A stretch of DNA of 64,000 nucleotides from Amphiura filiformis. Lineage: Eukaryota; Echinodermata; Ophiuroidea; Amphilepidida; Amphiuridae. The translations under genes and the position numbers were made by a program. The stretch is taken from contig NW_027305498.1 in assembly GCF_039555335.1 (NCBI RefSeq), forward strand, positions 62,001 to 126,000, read 5' to 3'. The notes below the pieces were generated by a model. It was not told the DNA's origin and did not search any database. It saw only the letters and a list, made by a program, of their open reading frames with translations. Shown in pieces: positions 37,276 to 49,446 of the stretch. Positions within the stretch are counted from its first letter, which is position 1. The number at the start of each line of letters is the position of its first letter.

Positions 37276-38790
37276 ACGTGTAGAAAAAGTTTTCATGCCG
37301 TTTTGCAAAATCCCATTGGATTACGTGTAGAGTAAGTTTTCTTGCCATTTTGCAAAATCCCATAGGTTTACGTGTAGAACAGGTTTTCATGCCGTTTTGC
37401 AAAATACCATTGGATAACGTGTAGAACAGGTTTTCATGCCGTTTTGCAAATTCCCATAGGTTTACGTGTAGAGTAAGTTTTCTTGCCATTTTGCAAAATC
37501 CCATAGATTTACGTGTAGAAAAAGTTTTGCAAAATCCCATTGGATTACGTGTAGAGTAAGTTTTCTTGCCATTTTGCAAAATCCCATAGGTTTACGTGTA
37601 GAACAGGTTTTCATGCCGTTTTGCAAAATCCCATTGGTTAACGTGTAGAGAAACTTTTCTTGCCATTTCGCAAAATCCCAGTGGTTTACGTACGTGTAGA
37701 AAATATTTTCATGCCACATTGCAAAATCCCATTATATTACGTGTAGAGTAAGTTTTCTTGCCATTTTGCAAAATCCCATTGGTTAACGTGTAGATTAAGT
37801 TTTCTTGCCATTTTGCAAAATCCCATAGGTTTACGTGTAGAACAGGTTTTCATGCCGTTTTGCAAAATCCCATTGGTTAACGTGCAGAGTAAGTTTTCTT
37901 GCCATTTTGCAAAATCACATAGGTTTGCGTGTAGAATAAGTTTACATGCCGTTTTGCAAAATCCCATTGGATTACGTGTAGAGTAAGTTTTCTTGCCATT
38001 TTGCAAAATCCCATTGGTTTACTTGAAGAAAATATTTTCATGCCACTTTGCAAAATCCCATTGGATTACGTGTAGATTTAGTTTCTTGCCATTTTGTAAA
38101 ACCCCATAGGTTTACGTGTAGAACAGGTTTTCATGTCGTTTTGCAAAATCCCATTGGATTACGTGTAGAACAGGTTTTCATGCCGTTTTGTAAAATCCCA
38201 TTGGATTACGTGTAGAACAGGTTTTCATGCCGTTTTGCAAATTCCCATAGGTTTACGTGTAGAGTAAGTTTTCTTGCCATTTTGCAAAATCCCATAGATT
38301 TACGTGTCGAAAAAGTTTTCATGCCGTTTTGCAAAATCCCATTGGATTACGTGTAGAGTAAGTTTTCTTGCCATTTTGCAAAATCCCATAGGTTTACGTG
38401 TAGAATAAGTTTTCTTGCCATTTTGCAAAATCCCATAGGTTTACGTGTAGAGTAAGTTTTCTTCCCATTTTGCAAAATCCCATTGGATTACGTGTAGAGT
38501 AAGTTTTCTTCCCATTTTGCAAAATCCCATAGGTTTACGTGTAGAACAGGTTTTCATGCCGTTTTGCAAAATCCCATTGGTTAACATGTAGAGTAAGTTT
38601 TCTTGCATTTTGCAAAATCCCATAGGTTTACGGGTAGAACAGGTTTTCATGCCGTTTTGAAAAATCCTTTTGGATTACGTGTAGAGTAAGTTTTCTTGCC
38701 ATTTGCAAAATCCCATTGGTTTACACGTAGAAAATATTTTCATGCCCTTTTGCAAAATCCCATTGGATTACGTGTAAAGTAAGTTTTATT
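37276..38790 (-). repeat. 47-bp satellite array A2' (~32 units, inverted)
   Basis: Same monomer as A2 read on the minus strand (attttgcaaaat, ccataggtttacgtgtaga). It is shorter than A2 and contains a few truncated units, for example near 37525. Confidence 0.95.
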
Positions 38791-39005
38791 AAGCATTATT
38801 ATATTATTGTATGTATTTATATTATACTGATATAATTGTTCCTAATTCATTGTATTGATACATAATAATAGCATTAATTCTTGCCTCATATTTCGTATTA
38901 ATTTTGTTTATTCATTATATCAATGATCATTCATATATATTGTATAATCTAATGCTTGCTTAATCTTGCTTAATAATTAATCATGTAGTACTATATTGTA
39001 TTATT

Positions 39006-39046
<41 letters not shown>

Positions 39047-40995
39047 CATTATTAGTGTTATCATTATAATTATTATTATTATCATTACTACCATTTAACA
39101 TGTTGTCTGCTTAAGCATACGTTATTAAGTTATTGTATTAACTTATATTATATTGATTTAATCGCAATTACTTGATTATACGAATAATTTTTGATTGTAT
39201 TTAAAATTCTTGCTACATATATTTCGCATTACTTTGCTGAGTTTTATGTATCACTTGCATTTTAATGATTGATGAAAATAAAATATGAATAAATAAATAA
39301 ATGAATGAATGATAAAATGAATCCTGTGGTCCCCTCAAACGAAATAATTTCGAAATTTGATATGATATCATCCGTTTTAAATTCATATTATAGCCACAAA
39401 ATCATTGTTTTATGAAAACAATAAATAATTTACGTACAACTGTTTCCCCTAACCGTTGTATGTAGCCCTATGGTTAAAATAAAAGTCACAGAGACAAAAT
39501 CAAGCGTGCAAAAAAACAAACAAACAAACAAACAAACAAACAAACAAACAAAAACAAAAGAAATACAAATAAATAAACGTTAAACCACATGACACACTTG
39601 TTGAAAAGCATCATTTTCAAATACATATACCATAGGCCAATATATTAATATTTAAAATCTCGCTTTTTAATAATAAGAAAGAGAAGAAAAGCAATCACCC
39701 GGTGCTGTAAATTCAACAAGAAACAATAAAATACAGGACTACCTAATAGCAAACAAACATATGAAATAAAAAAATGTAGGCCTATAAATGAAAATACAAA
39801 ATAGCCCTAAAAAACGAGTGTAAATCACACTTGACCGAGATATCGAAAGGGCCAAAGTTACAGCGGGACGACATGTACATGGACCAAAAATCATTGTTAA
39901 CTATTTGAAAAATAAAAGAGTTAAAAATATTCTATCATTCTAAGAAAATGTAATAAAGGACAAAATAATGTTGGGCGACCTGGTATGTTACCGTTTCAGT
40001 CAGGGTGAAACTTTCTTGCCCCTTTACAAAATCCCATAGAGTTACGTGTAGAATAAGTTTTCATGCCGCTTTGCAAAATCCCATTGGTTTACGTGTAGCT
40101 ATCAATTTGGGTAATTTGACACGCTATACCAACTGCAGAATCGTCCCCCACTTTTTTCGTCCTCCTTAAAATATCGTGCCATAATGTCAATTTGGTCCTA
40201 TTAATGCGTCAAAATTTAAGTTCGAACTTTACAATTCACTGAAAATGCAACATTAATATGCATACTTTTTGAGAATAAAATGTTTATTTTGTTTATTATA
40301 TCAAAGATTATTCATGTATTTTGTATAATGTATTGCATTCTGCACATAATTCTTATTTATGCAGTACTATATTGTATTACTATACTTTACATTCATTATG
40401 CCAATGACCATTTAAAATGTAGTCTGCTAAGCATGCATTATTATATTAAGTTCGAAAGTTACAATTCACTAAAAATACAACATTAATTTGCATCCTGTGG
40501 TCCTCTTAAACGGAATAATTTCGAAATTTGATATGATATAATCGGTTTTAAATTATATATAGCCACAAAATCATTGTCCTTAATTTTATGAAAACAATAA
40601 ATAATTGTACATACAAATGTTTCCCCTTATCGTTTTCTGTAGCCCTAATCTTCATAAAATTAAAGTCACAAACGTGCAAACTAACAAGCAAACAAAAACC
40701 AAAGAAATACAAATAAATAAACGTTAAACCACATGACACAGTTGTTGAAAAGCATCATTTTCAAATACATATACCATAGGCCAATATATTAATATTTAAC
40801 ATATCGCTTTTTAATGATAAAAAAAGAGATAAAAAGCAATCATCCGGCGCTGTCAAGTCAACAAGAAAGAATAAAATACAGGACTACCTAAATAGTAAAC
40901 AAACATAATAAATAAACAGGACCCCGACATCGAAACAAAATTTAGGCCTATAAATAAAAACACGAAGTAGGCCTAAAGCGTGTGTAAATCATACA
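38791..40995 (-). repeat. inter-array spacer S' (complex repeat, right copy)
   Basis: Inverted copy of 22807-25075, including (TTA)n at 39000-39050, (CAAA)n at 39510-39550, two embedded satellite units at 40010-40100, and the motif ggaccccgacatcgaaac at its outer edge. High similarity over about 2.2 kb makes S/S' the best-conserved part of the two arms. Confidence 0.92.
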
Positions 40996-42122
40996 AATGT
41001 TTTCTTGCCACTTTGCAAAATCCCATTGGATTACGTGTAGAGTAAGTTTTCTTGCCATTTTCCAAAATCCCATTGGATTACGTGTAGAAAAAGTTTTCAC
41101 GACGTTTTTTAAAATCCCATTGGTTTACGTGTAGAACAATTTTCTTGCCCCCTTGCAAAATCACATTGGATCACGTGTACAAAAAGTTTTCTTGCCATTT
41201 TGCAAAATCCCATTGGTTAACGTGTAGAGTAAGTTTTCTTGCCATTTTGAAAAATCCCATAGGTTTACGTGTAGAAAAAGTTTTCATGCCGTTTTGCAAA
41301 ATCCCATTGGCTTACGTGTAGAGTAAGTTTTCTTGCCATTTTGCAAAATCCCATAGGTTTACGTGTAGAAAATATTTTCATGCCACTTTGCAAAATCCCA
41401 TTGGATTACGTGTAAAGTAAGTTTTCTTGCCATTTTGCAACATCCCATTGGTTTACGTGTAGAAAATATTTTCATGCCACTTTGCAAAATCCCATTGGAT
41501 TACGTGTAGAGTAAGTTTTCTTGCCATTTTGCAAAACCCCATAGGTTTACGTGTAGAAAAAGTTTTCATGCCGTTTTGCAAAAACCCATTGGATTACGTG
41601 TAGAGTAAGTTTTCATGCCATTTTGCAAAATCCCATAGGTTTACGTGTAGAAAATATTTTCATGCCACTTTGCAAAATCCCATTGGATTACGTGTAGAGT
41701 AAGTTTTCTTGCCATTTTGCAAAATCCCATTGGTTTACGTGTAGAAAATATTTTCATGCCACTTTGCAAAATCCCATTGGATTACGTGTAGAGTAAGTTT
41801 TCTTGCCATTTTGCAAAATCCCATTGGTTTACGTGTAGAAAATATTTTCATGCCACTTTGCAAAATCCCATTGGATTACGTGTAGAGTAAGTTTTCTTGC
41901 CATTTTGCAAAACCCCATAGGTTTACGTGTAGAAAAAGTTTTCATGCCGTTTTGCAAAAACCCATTGGATTACGTGTAGAGTAAGTTTTCATGCCATTTT
42001 GCAAAGTCCCATTGCATTACGTGCAGAGAAAGTTTTCATGCCATTTTGCAAAATCCCATTGGTTTACGTGTAGAGTAAGTTTTCTTGCCATTTTGCAAAA
42101 CCCCATAGGTTTACGTGTAGAA
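40996..42122 (-). repeat. 47-bp satellite array A1' (~24 units, inverted)
   Basis: Minus-strand satellite ending at ttacgtgtagaaaaaagttg|tcctgctc, where LINE 3' UTR sequence resumes. It is about a quarter the length of A1, so A1 expanded or A1' contracted after the inverted duplication. Confidence 0.95.
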
Positions 42123-43628
42123 AAAAGTTGTCCTGCTCTTGAGCAATATGGTGTTTTGTTGTTATCCATGAAGATGCCGCAATTTTCTTCAAGATATCGC
42201 TGTGCCGGTCACATTGCTGCATGATTGCAATTTATATTTTTCGCTGTGCAATATATTGTTTCATTATCTATTAGTGTGGTTTGTGATATTATGCGATTTC
42301 AATAATTTAACTGCAGGGTGATGTTCTGGAACCTCTCCCCTCAGTCTTTTAATGGCTGTTTTTATATATGTTTCATCGAGATGAAAAATGTTTGCAGTGC
42401 CATATATTATTTTGCTCCTTTATCATGTTATACATCTTCCATCGCGTATTCGCTGTGCCGGTCACTCTACTAGTTTTGTTTGTTATTTCGCAGGTTGCCA
42501 TACCATCTTCGCGGTGAAAATATTTGCTCATATTTTTTGTTGCATGAAATATATTGACTGCAGGGTGAAGTTCTGGAACCTCTCCCCTCAGTCCAGGGCT
42601 CTCATTATTATTGTTGTTATCTGATCTTCTATCATTTGAAATTGTCACAACAATATCATCGACTTGTATATGAACAGTATTTTTTGTTTATCAATGTTGT
42701 CAATTATATTTTGTTTGGCATTTTGTTGTATTAATTAAAAGGAAAAAAAAAAGTGTAATTTCCGCTTAGAATAATTTTGTGCAATCCTGTGCTGCATTGT
42801 GTGTCGTTATGTTTTTTGCTCACTCTGTGATCCATTAAAGATCACCCGCGACACACTGTGCGGCATGGACCTAAATAATTGTTTTGTATTTTCATTGCTG
42901 TATATTTCACATGTTAATCTGTCCTTTTTTGCTCGCCACTGATGTGGACTTTCACACATCTTATAACTGTGCAATATACATCAACTTTTTACCTCAGTCA
43001 TTTTATAAAGCTGGTTTGTATTTTAATTATGTATATTAGATATTGCTGCCATGTGTTTATGCTCTTATGTTTGTTTTTGTAAAGCGCTATGAAAACCAGT
43101 TTTTACTATGAAAATTTTGCATGCTAGTAATTAATTATAATGATTCAGTTGATTTTGTTGTTTTTTGTATAGGTTAAATTTATGAATTTCCTCTGTCAAA
43201 GCCTACTATGCGTATTCCACGTTTGTTGTTTTGTTCTTTTGTGCTTTAAAGCATACCATTTCTGTGCAATATGCATTGTATGTTTTCCAATTTCTTGCCT
43301 CTTGCACATTTGCCTATTTCACATTTTCCAATTTGCGGCTTCTGCGTGTGGCTTTTTTTGCTTTGCTTCTTGTGTGAAATATGCATCTTGTGTTCTTTTG
43401 GCTTTGGTTTTGCATGTTATTGTTGTATATTTGACATGCTACTGTCCTCCTGTGCTCGCCTCTGACGTAACTATGCAATATACATCAACTTATTTTCTTT
43501 ATTAATTTTAAAATGTTAGTTCGTATCTTACTGCTGTATATTTAAATATTGTTGCCATGTGTTTATGCTTTTATGTATGCTCTGTAAAGCGCATTGAGAT
43601 TTGTTTGTAATGCGCTATATAAGATTAA

Positions 43629-43660
<32 letters not shown>
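42123..43660 (+). mobile_element. LINE 3' UTR, distal part, with CR1/L2-type 3' end
   Basis: Carries two more copies of the ~250-bp UTR motif pair: cgctgtgccggtcac at about 42197 and 42460, and ctggaacctctcccctcagtc at about 42323 and 42576. It ends tgtaaagcgcattgagattt...gcgctatataagattaaa(TTA)n at 43580-43660. A 'GCGC..ATATAA' element followed by a short microsatellite is the usual 3' end of CR1/L2-type LINEs. A similar tail-like word occurs at 43078 (tgtaaagcgctatgaaaacc). The 107-codon open frame at 43182-43505 is untranslated-region sequence. Confidence 0.75.
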
Positions 43661-43661
<1 letters not shown>

Positions 43662-45780
43662 AGCACCGTGAACAGGTCATAATGGATACAACCTTTTTGA
43701 CGTCATAAAGTGAGACACCGCAGGTAACCTAAGTTACCGTTTTCTTGATATTTCTCTCTTTCTCCGGATTTTACTTTGTTAAGCGAGCGAGCGAGCGATA
43801 TGTTATGTTTGATTGTAATCAAACTTGTAATTATGGTACTCATTTGTTTTGAGTCACAAGTTGGCACACATATAGCTTGCCTTTTGAATAAAATGCTTTA
43901 TGAAAAGACTTTGAAATATATATAGGCAATGTTACATGCGTACGTTCAAATGCCACATTTAAAGCTCCCAACACATATGTTACATGTAATAAAAGGCATT
44001 AAAGTTTGCAAATAGGGTTCCCGTGCAAAACATTGGGCATGAGAAATGTGGGGGGGGGGGGGGCAGGATATCTTGTCAAGTAGGGAGACCAGCAATATTG
44101 CGGGAGGCTGCAGACCGGACGCCCTAACTCGTCGATCGCAACACATACTGGCGTACCTGCAGGATAAATGCAAAAAAAAAAATCCGAGAAAAACGGGTTG
44201 AAGAATATGCTACTAATAGCATAGTCAGTACTCCTCCAATATTAGAGAGCTTGCGAAATGGAGTTAGAAACCACAAACTTTAACGTCTAGAGGATTACAG
44301 AGGATTGTGTATTCAAAACCACTCTGCCATTAAAGCCGCTTGAAGTTAAAGTTAACGCGAGAATCTATAGTGTGCCGTAAATTATGATGAAATACGTCAT
44401 AATTTAGAACAATAGTTTGCCTATTATCTCATTAACTACATAATTACCACTTATGTATTATCCAGTTAATAGACCAATTATTGGAAATCTAATTTGGTTG
44501 GGTAAAAAAACATGCTACATGTTGCTGAAAATTATTGATTGAATTAGATCAAAATAATTTTTGTTCCAAACGTCACACTTGATATATACTTTTGTGTGTG
44601 CTCATGGCGTACACCAAATCAGTTTGCGGAACCAAGTTTTTAGCTTGACTTCAACGCCAAGGGGATTAAGTTCTCGTAAAATGGTCTGGTTTTACTTGAG
44701 CCAGCAGTATACGATACATCTGGAAGAGTAAAGCAGCTGCATAACATTTTTATATATATCATGTCATAGGTTGTGCCTGGTATTGAGAGGGGGTAGGGAG
44801 GAGGAGAGGGAGGGCATTGGAAGTGGACAGGAGGTGCTTTGCTGGTAGCCAGGGGCTCCCCGTTGGACATCTTGTCTTCCTTCTTGACCCTCCCCTTTTG
44901 GATGCTGGCCGCCGTGATATTTTACGCTTTTAGGCCTTTTTTTGCAATTTTAAGCCCATTTTTTAAAAACCTTTCCCTTTGAGAATCGGCCCACGCCCTC
45001 CAAACAGAAAAACCCTGACAAAATCACTGGGGAGGGGGAAACAGGAGTGCAAGTGGGTAATTATAGGCGGGTCAAGTTTGAGAGAGCGAGTACAGATAGA
45101 GGGGAGAAGGAGGGGAAAATAAGGAGAAGGTAGGGAAGGGGAAACAGGAGGGGAAGGGGGAGAGAGATTCAGAAGGAGGCTTAGGCTTTGCGAAGTAAAT
45201 TGGAATATGAAATTGACAAAGCTGACGAGCCTTTATTAAATAATATTATATATATAGGCCTATAACTATCGTAAGAATATTAATTGAAACGTATAGCTAG
45301 TTTCAAAATAATATGATAGGGAGATTAACGCTGGGTCCCGACATAATCCATGTTGAGTGGTATCGCGAGTCCATTCATGTTTACTCAAACGAAGCTCTTA
45401 AGGTAGAGTCTTTTGTCTTGAAGTGGGACTAATAACCACTTGACTAAACAAAAGAGAGACACTTGGATGTAGTTGGTTACAAGCTCTTACACATGCCCTT
45501 CTTTTGAACGCACATTGATACACATGTCCCGAGTTTAAGCGACAAGACGCTGTTGTTGCAGTAACCAACCGTACGTTCGCGTTGGAGTAAATTTGAGCAA
45601 GAAATCCAATCGATATTTCTGAAGTTGCCGTTCCCGTTAAAATAACTTCATTCCGCAAGCTCTCTATTATCTCTCAGTGGACCGACAACATTTGAAAATG
45701 AAGTAAAAGGATTAAACTATTAAACTGTAACTTAAATAGTAAAAATAGGAATATATTAACAGGATATATCTAGCTCTAAA
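43661..45780. other. no gene; poly-G and polypurine tracts
   Basis: A run of about 14 G lies near 44050. A polypurine tract, broken only by single pyrimidines, covers roughly 45096-45180 (agaggggagaaggagggg...). Short open frames lack domains. Confidence 0.45.
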
Positions 45781-46050
45781 CTTATACGCTACTCTGTGAA
45801 ACGGTAGATTTAGTGGTTTCCGCGGGTTTTTGCAGCGTAAGTAGCACGCACGCCACTATGTAAAACGGAGCATACAGGACTTTCAGTGTGTTTTTATACC
45901 TTACGCCACATCATCCGTCATGATGTGAAACAGAAGATGTGGGTTTTTTGGCTTGTTAATGAAGCATACGCCACATTATTGACTGAAAATGTGCCTAAAT
46001 GTCATCAAATCCGAATTTCACCGTTTCAAATGGTGGCGTATGTTGATTTT
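45781..46050. repeat. second cluster of TACGCCAC...GTGAAACGG words
   Basis: Related words sit at about 45787 (tacgctactctgtgaaacgg), 45848 (cacgccactatgtaaaacgg), 45902, 45965 and, in reverse, 46015-46040 (ccgtttcaaatggtggcgta), spaced roughly 55-65 bp. The same words occur at 2218-2610. Probably a short tandem or fold-back family. Confidence 0.5.
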
Positions 46051-46147
46051 ACGTCGGTTTTTTAAACGGAAAATATTGGATTCTTACGAGATTGTTAACA
46101 TTGTCAATTAATTAATTAGCGTTATTTATTAATTAAGTACACTGTTA

Positions 46148-48499
46148 TGCACATATCAAATGCATCCCCGGCCCCTGGGGACCCGGAGATGGCCGGGTCG
46201 TGGGCCGTGGATTTTGGGTTTAAAAGTTCAAGTCCCGGGTAAACATCTGGCCAGTCCCGGACCCACCCGGGCACAACTCTCAGCCACTCCCCGGCCCCCC
46301 GGGGCGAATATCCGATGCAAACCGATGCAAACCCCGGGTATTCCTCGGCCCAAGTTCCCGGCCCTGAGCATCGCATATAGGCCTGGATCTACATATGGTT
46401 TTAATATCGCGGGCTCAAAATTCTGGACATGCTGGGAGGATTCAAACACTTCAAAATAGGCCAACATGTGTGTTCCATTGCAAATACGTCAGTTACTCAC
46501 CTTGTTGCGGAACATCTAAAAACGATAACGAAATTAGGCTACCTATATTCTCGTTACTAGTGCAGAGCAGCGTAATTCTCAGATATAGGCCTACTGTTTC
46601 CACTTTCGGACTAACGTCTATTATGTCTAATGACCCTTTTTCGGACGAGCACACCGTCGAAGGAATTTTACGTTACATATATCAATGTCGGACCCCAGTC
46701 ACCAAACTTTCCCACTTAGTCATTTCGTGTATTTTTCATGCTTTACAGTGGCAGGGGAACGGGACAAGAGGTGGGATCCCTGTGTGCCATCAAGTGCTAT
46801 ATTTAATATGCATGCTTGTTTTAAATATATTACGAGGCATGAATGGCGGGTCGGAAAATGCCGGGAATAAACCAGGAATGTCGTATTGATATAGGGCATA
46901 CATGTAGGACTATATATGATTAAAACATCAAAGATATGAAAGAAACAGATCACTGCATTTACATCTGTCCAGGATACGGGAGTGGCGAATGTTTGATCTT
47001 TGCATGAACATTTTAAGCACATAATTTTATAGGCCTATAATATGATTTTTTTTTTATGTCAATCCAAAATGCAACTTCAATAATTATAATGAGGCTATTC
47101 TGTAAAGGTCCATACCCCATCCAAATAGGCCTACCTTGTATCTTGTTTAAAATCAAATGACCATCTATCAAATTTTTGGCGCACTCGTTATTAATATTTT
47201 GTTTCACGAGGCTGTCATTTTGGGTAATATTGAAAACATCCTTTCAACGATTTGTGATTAATGATATTGTTAAACGCTCCAACATGAAAATATAACATAG
47301 TTTTGATATATGTATATTAACACAAGACATTGAATTCAATTTTTATATCATACACCTATAATTATTTTGTTAAAGAAGAAAAATACAGCTGGTGAGTTTA
47401 TAAAGAACATGTACACTTCTTGAAACAGATGTACACTACCTATAGTATCTAGTCTTCTATTAAGGGGTACTACACCTGCCCAATTTTGTGCCTATTTTTG
47501 CATTTTTCTCAAAAATTATAGCGCATTGGTGACAAGTAAGATATGTATATTATTGGGGCAAGGACTACAACTACTGCACTGGAAATTTTATTTCAGCACA
47601 GACAACAGTTGTGGAGTTACAGTCAAAAATGAGGAAAACCAATATTTGATCAATAAATCAATAACTACTTGCCTTGAGTTGCTGAATTGTCAGTGCAGTA
47701 GTTTTAGTCATTGCCCCTATAATATACATATCTTACCTGTAACCAATGCGCTATAATTTTTGAGAAAAATGCAAAAATAGGCACAAAATTGGCCAGGGGT
47801 GTAGTACCCCCTTAAGTATTATGGCCATGTAGCAGTCGATCGCAGATGTCACAAAAGTATCATGGATTCTTTTATTATCATGGTCAGTTTTGTTTTTGAG
47901 TGTAGGCCTAATAATTTAAAAACTTTACTCTCGGCGGGTGGTTAAAACTTTAAAAAAAATAAAAACCAATACATTTGGCATAAATAAGCGTATAGCATGC
48001 TCTCGTTTGAACGTGCATGTCAAGAAGCCAGTGTGGTCTGGTCAAACATGTTAACGTTAGAGCCCCGCTAAATAGCAGATACATGAACTACTATGGCAAA
48101 ATTTGGAAACAACAGCCAAGATGTTGTTTTTGGAATGGATTTATATGAACAGTAACATTAATGTGGCGACTCAGTGGATTATTAATATACATCCACGGTT
48201 CAAGTACGGCCAAGTGATATGATTCCCTGACCCATAAATGTGGACATTCTTACTAGCAAACCACGGCCCATTTTACTGGTTGGAAAACCCCGGGTAAGGT
48301 ACGACATAATCTCGGCCCAGCTCGGGTAAAGTCCCGGCCCACTTTCCCGGGGTTTTGGCCGACGTCAAGTCTTATACCAGTCCCGGCCAACACCCGGCTC
48401 CCCCCGGGATACATTTTGAGTCAAATCCCGGGTCACATGATGTCAAGTCCCGGACCATCCCCGGGTCCCCAGGGGCCGGGGTTGCATTTGATATGTGCA
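46148..48499. mobile_element. ~2.35-kb TTA-flanked element with GC-rich ends
   Basis: Starts TTA|TGCACATATCAAATGCA and ends TGCATTTGATATGTGCA|TTA. The inverted ends of about 40 bp continue as ccccggcccctggggacccgg. Subterminal zones (46165-46380 and 48240-48480) are packed with cccggg/ccggcc words. A 3-bp TTA duplication suggests the PIF/Harbinger superfamily, but no transposase or Myb-like gene is visible in the interior. The longest open frame (46395-46889) has no domain. A TTAA MITE sits inside at 47460-47815. Confidence 0.75.
47460..47815. mobile_element. TTAA fold-back MITE (GGGGTACTACACC family), copy 1
   Basis: TTAAGGGGTACTACACC at the left and GGTGTAGTACCCCCTTAA at the right. Almost the whole 356 bp folds back on itself: tgcatttttctcaaaaatta with taatttttgagaaaaatgca, and ttattggggcaaggac with attgcccctataata. 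TTAA flanks suggest piggyBac-type mobilisation. It is nested in the 46148-48499 element, so it is younger. Confidence 0.88.
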
Positions 48500-49179
48500 T
48501 TAAGCTTTCTAACTTGGTGTACTTGAAGAACTTGATATTTAAAACCATTGGGCCAAATTTCATAAAAATGACCAAAATCGCCGTACGCTACTATATGTTG
48601 CAACCGACGAACTTAATCATGCTCTCTGGAGCACAGCTTATTGAAAATTATTTATGAATTCATGTTGATTTTTCACTCGACTCCAAAATGGCGGCCAAAA
48701 CTCCACAAACTCCATTAAATAATATATGTTTCAGTCTTATAATTTTGTGAATCTATAGTATTTAACCTTAAAGATATCAGCGTAAATATGAACTTGTTGA
48801 AATAGACTTAACCGATGCATCAAAATGACCGCAATGGATACGAGTAATTCATTTGAACCCTGACAAGTTAGTTTGCTGTCGTGATTGAGTTAGCTTGAAA
48901 TCCTTCTGATCAATACATTACTGCTAATGTACTTGTACCGTTTAACCCCGTGCAAAACTAGCGGAGTTGATTCTGTCTGCGTCGAGGTATGCTTTCGCTG
49001 ACTTGTTTAATGGTTCATGGAATGATTAGAGTCACTATCACGTTTTGTGAAATAATTTGTAAAGTTTGCAGAGGCCTTTTGGATTTCGCATGACGCACTA
49101 TAAATCACTAAGGTTGTTTTAACTACTACTAGATACTACTTATGTAGTGCTACCGTAATAAATGAATATATGCGCTTAC
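48500..49179. other. no gene recognised
   Basis: AT-rich sequence with a caaaatggcggccaaaa word at about 48685 like those in the 3825-8702 palindrome. It lies downstream, in transcript sense, of the exon candidate. Confidence 0.4.
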
Positions 49180-49446
49180 CGCAGTAGGTGCGATCCAAAA
49201 GCTCATCAAGTATATACTTCTCCCAGTTATGTCGCACGGTAAGTGGTCGTGGGTCATCAATGTACCATAGATCTCCATCTTCATACTCTTCGTCCCGTCC
49301 TGAACAGGTTTTGGCATTTTTCGGTGCTACGACGCCTTGACAAAAACATATTTCTGCATACGGTAGAGACCATCGTAAGGCACCGCCTCTTGAAGGATCT
49401 GGTCTTTTTTTCAGAACACATAAGTGGCTCTGCACCATAGCCAGAG
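49180..49446 (-). CDS. candidate internal exon, unrecognised cysteine-containing extracellular module
   Basis: On the minus strand an acceptor ttttcattTACAG-type tract (..catttacag|CTCTGGC) is followed by 267 bp open in one frame, then a donor ..TACTGCG|gtaagc. Phase is 1-1, like the EGF exons. The 89 residues include LCVLKKRPDP, EICFCQGVV, KTCSGRDEEYEDGDLWYIDDPRPLTV and ILDELLDRTYC, with five cysteines, an acidic patch and several aromatic residues. I do not recognise the domain. Same strand, same phase class and position upstream of the EGF exons make it a plausible 5' part of that gene, about 35 kb away. It could equally belong to another gene. Confidence 0.55.

Larger units (their letters stand above)
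18266..42122. mobile_element. ~24-kb satellite fold-back structure
   Basis: Layout: array A1 (18.29-22.81 kb), spacer S (22.81-25.08), array A2 (25.08-27.08), junction MITE (27.08-27.50), loop (27.5-37.1), then in reverse complement junction MITE' (37.11-37.27), A2' (37.28-38.79), S' (38.79-40.99), A1' (40.99-42.12). The arms are diverged and unequal (A1 about 4.5 kb, A1' about 1.1 kb). Long inverted repeats built from short tandem units around a loop are the hallmark of fold-back (FB) and sea-urchin TU elements. No transposase or other gene is present and no target duplication could be identified, so mobility is inferred, not shown. Confidence 0.75.

Noticed and set aside
18290..42122. Centromeric satellite with a CENP-B box
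   Set aside because: No match to the CENP-B box word was seen in the monomer, and arrays of a few kb are too short to argue for a centromere.
43182..43505. 107-codon hydrophobic cysteine-rich open frame
   Set aside because: It lies in the LINE 3' UTR, is T-rich, and is best explained by composition.
46395..46889. 164-codon plus-strand open frame
   Set aside because: It lies inside the TTA-flanked element, has no domain similarity to Harbinger proteins and no plausible start context.
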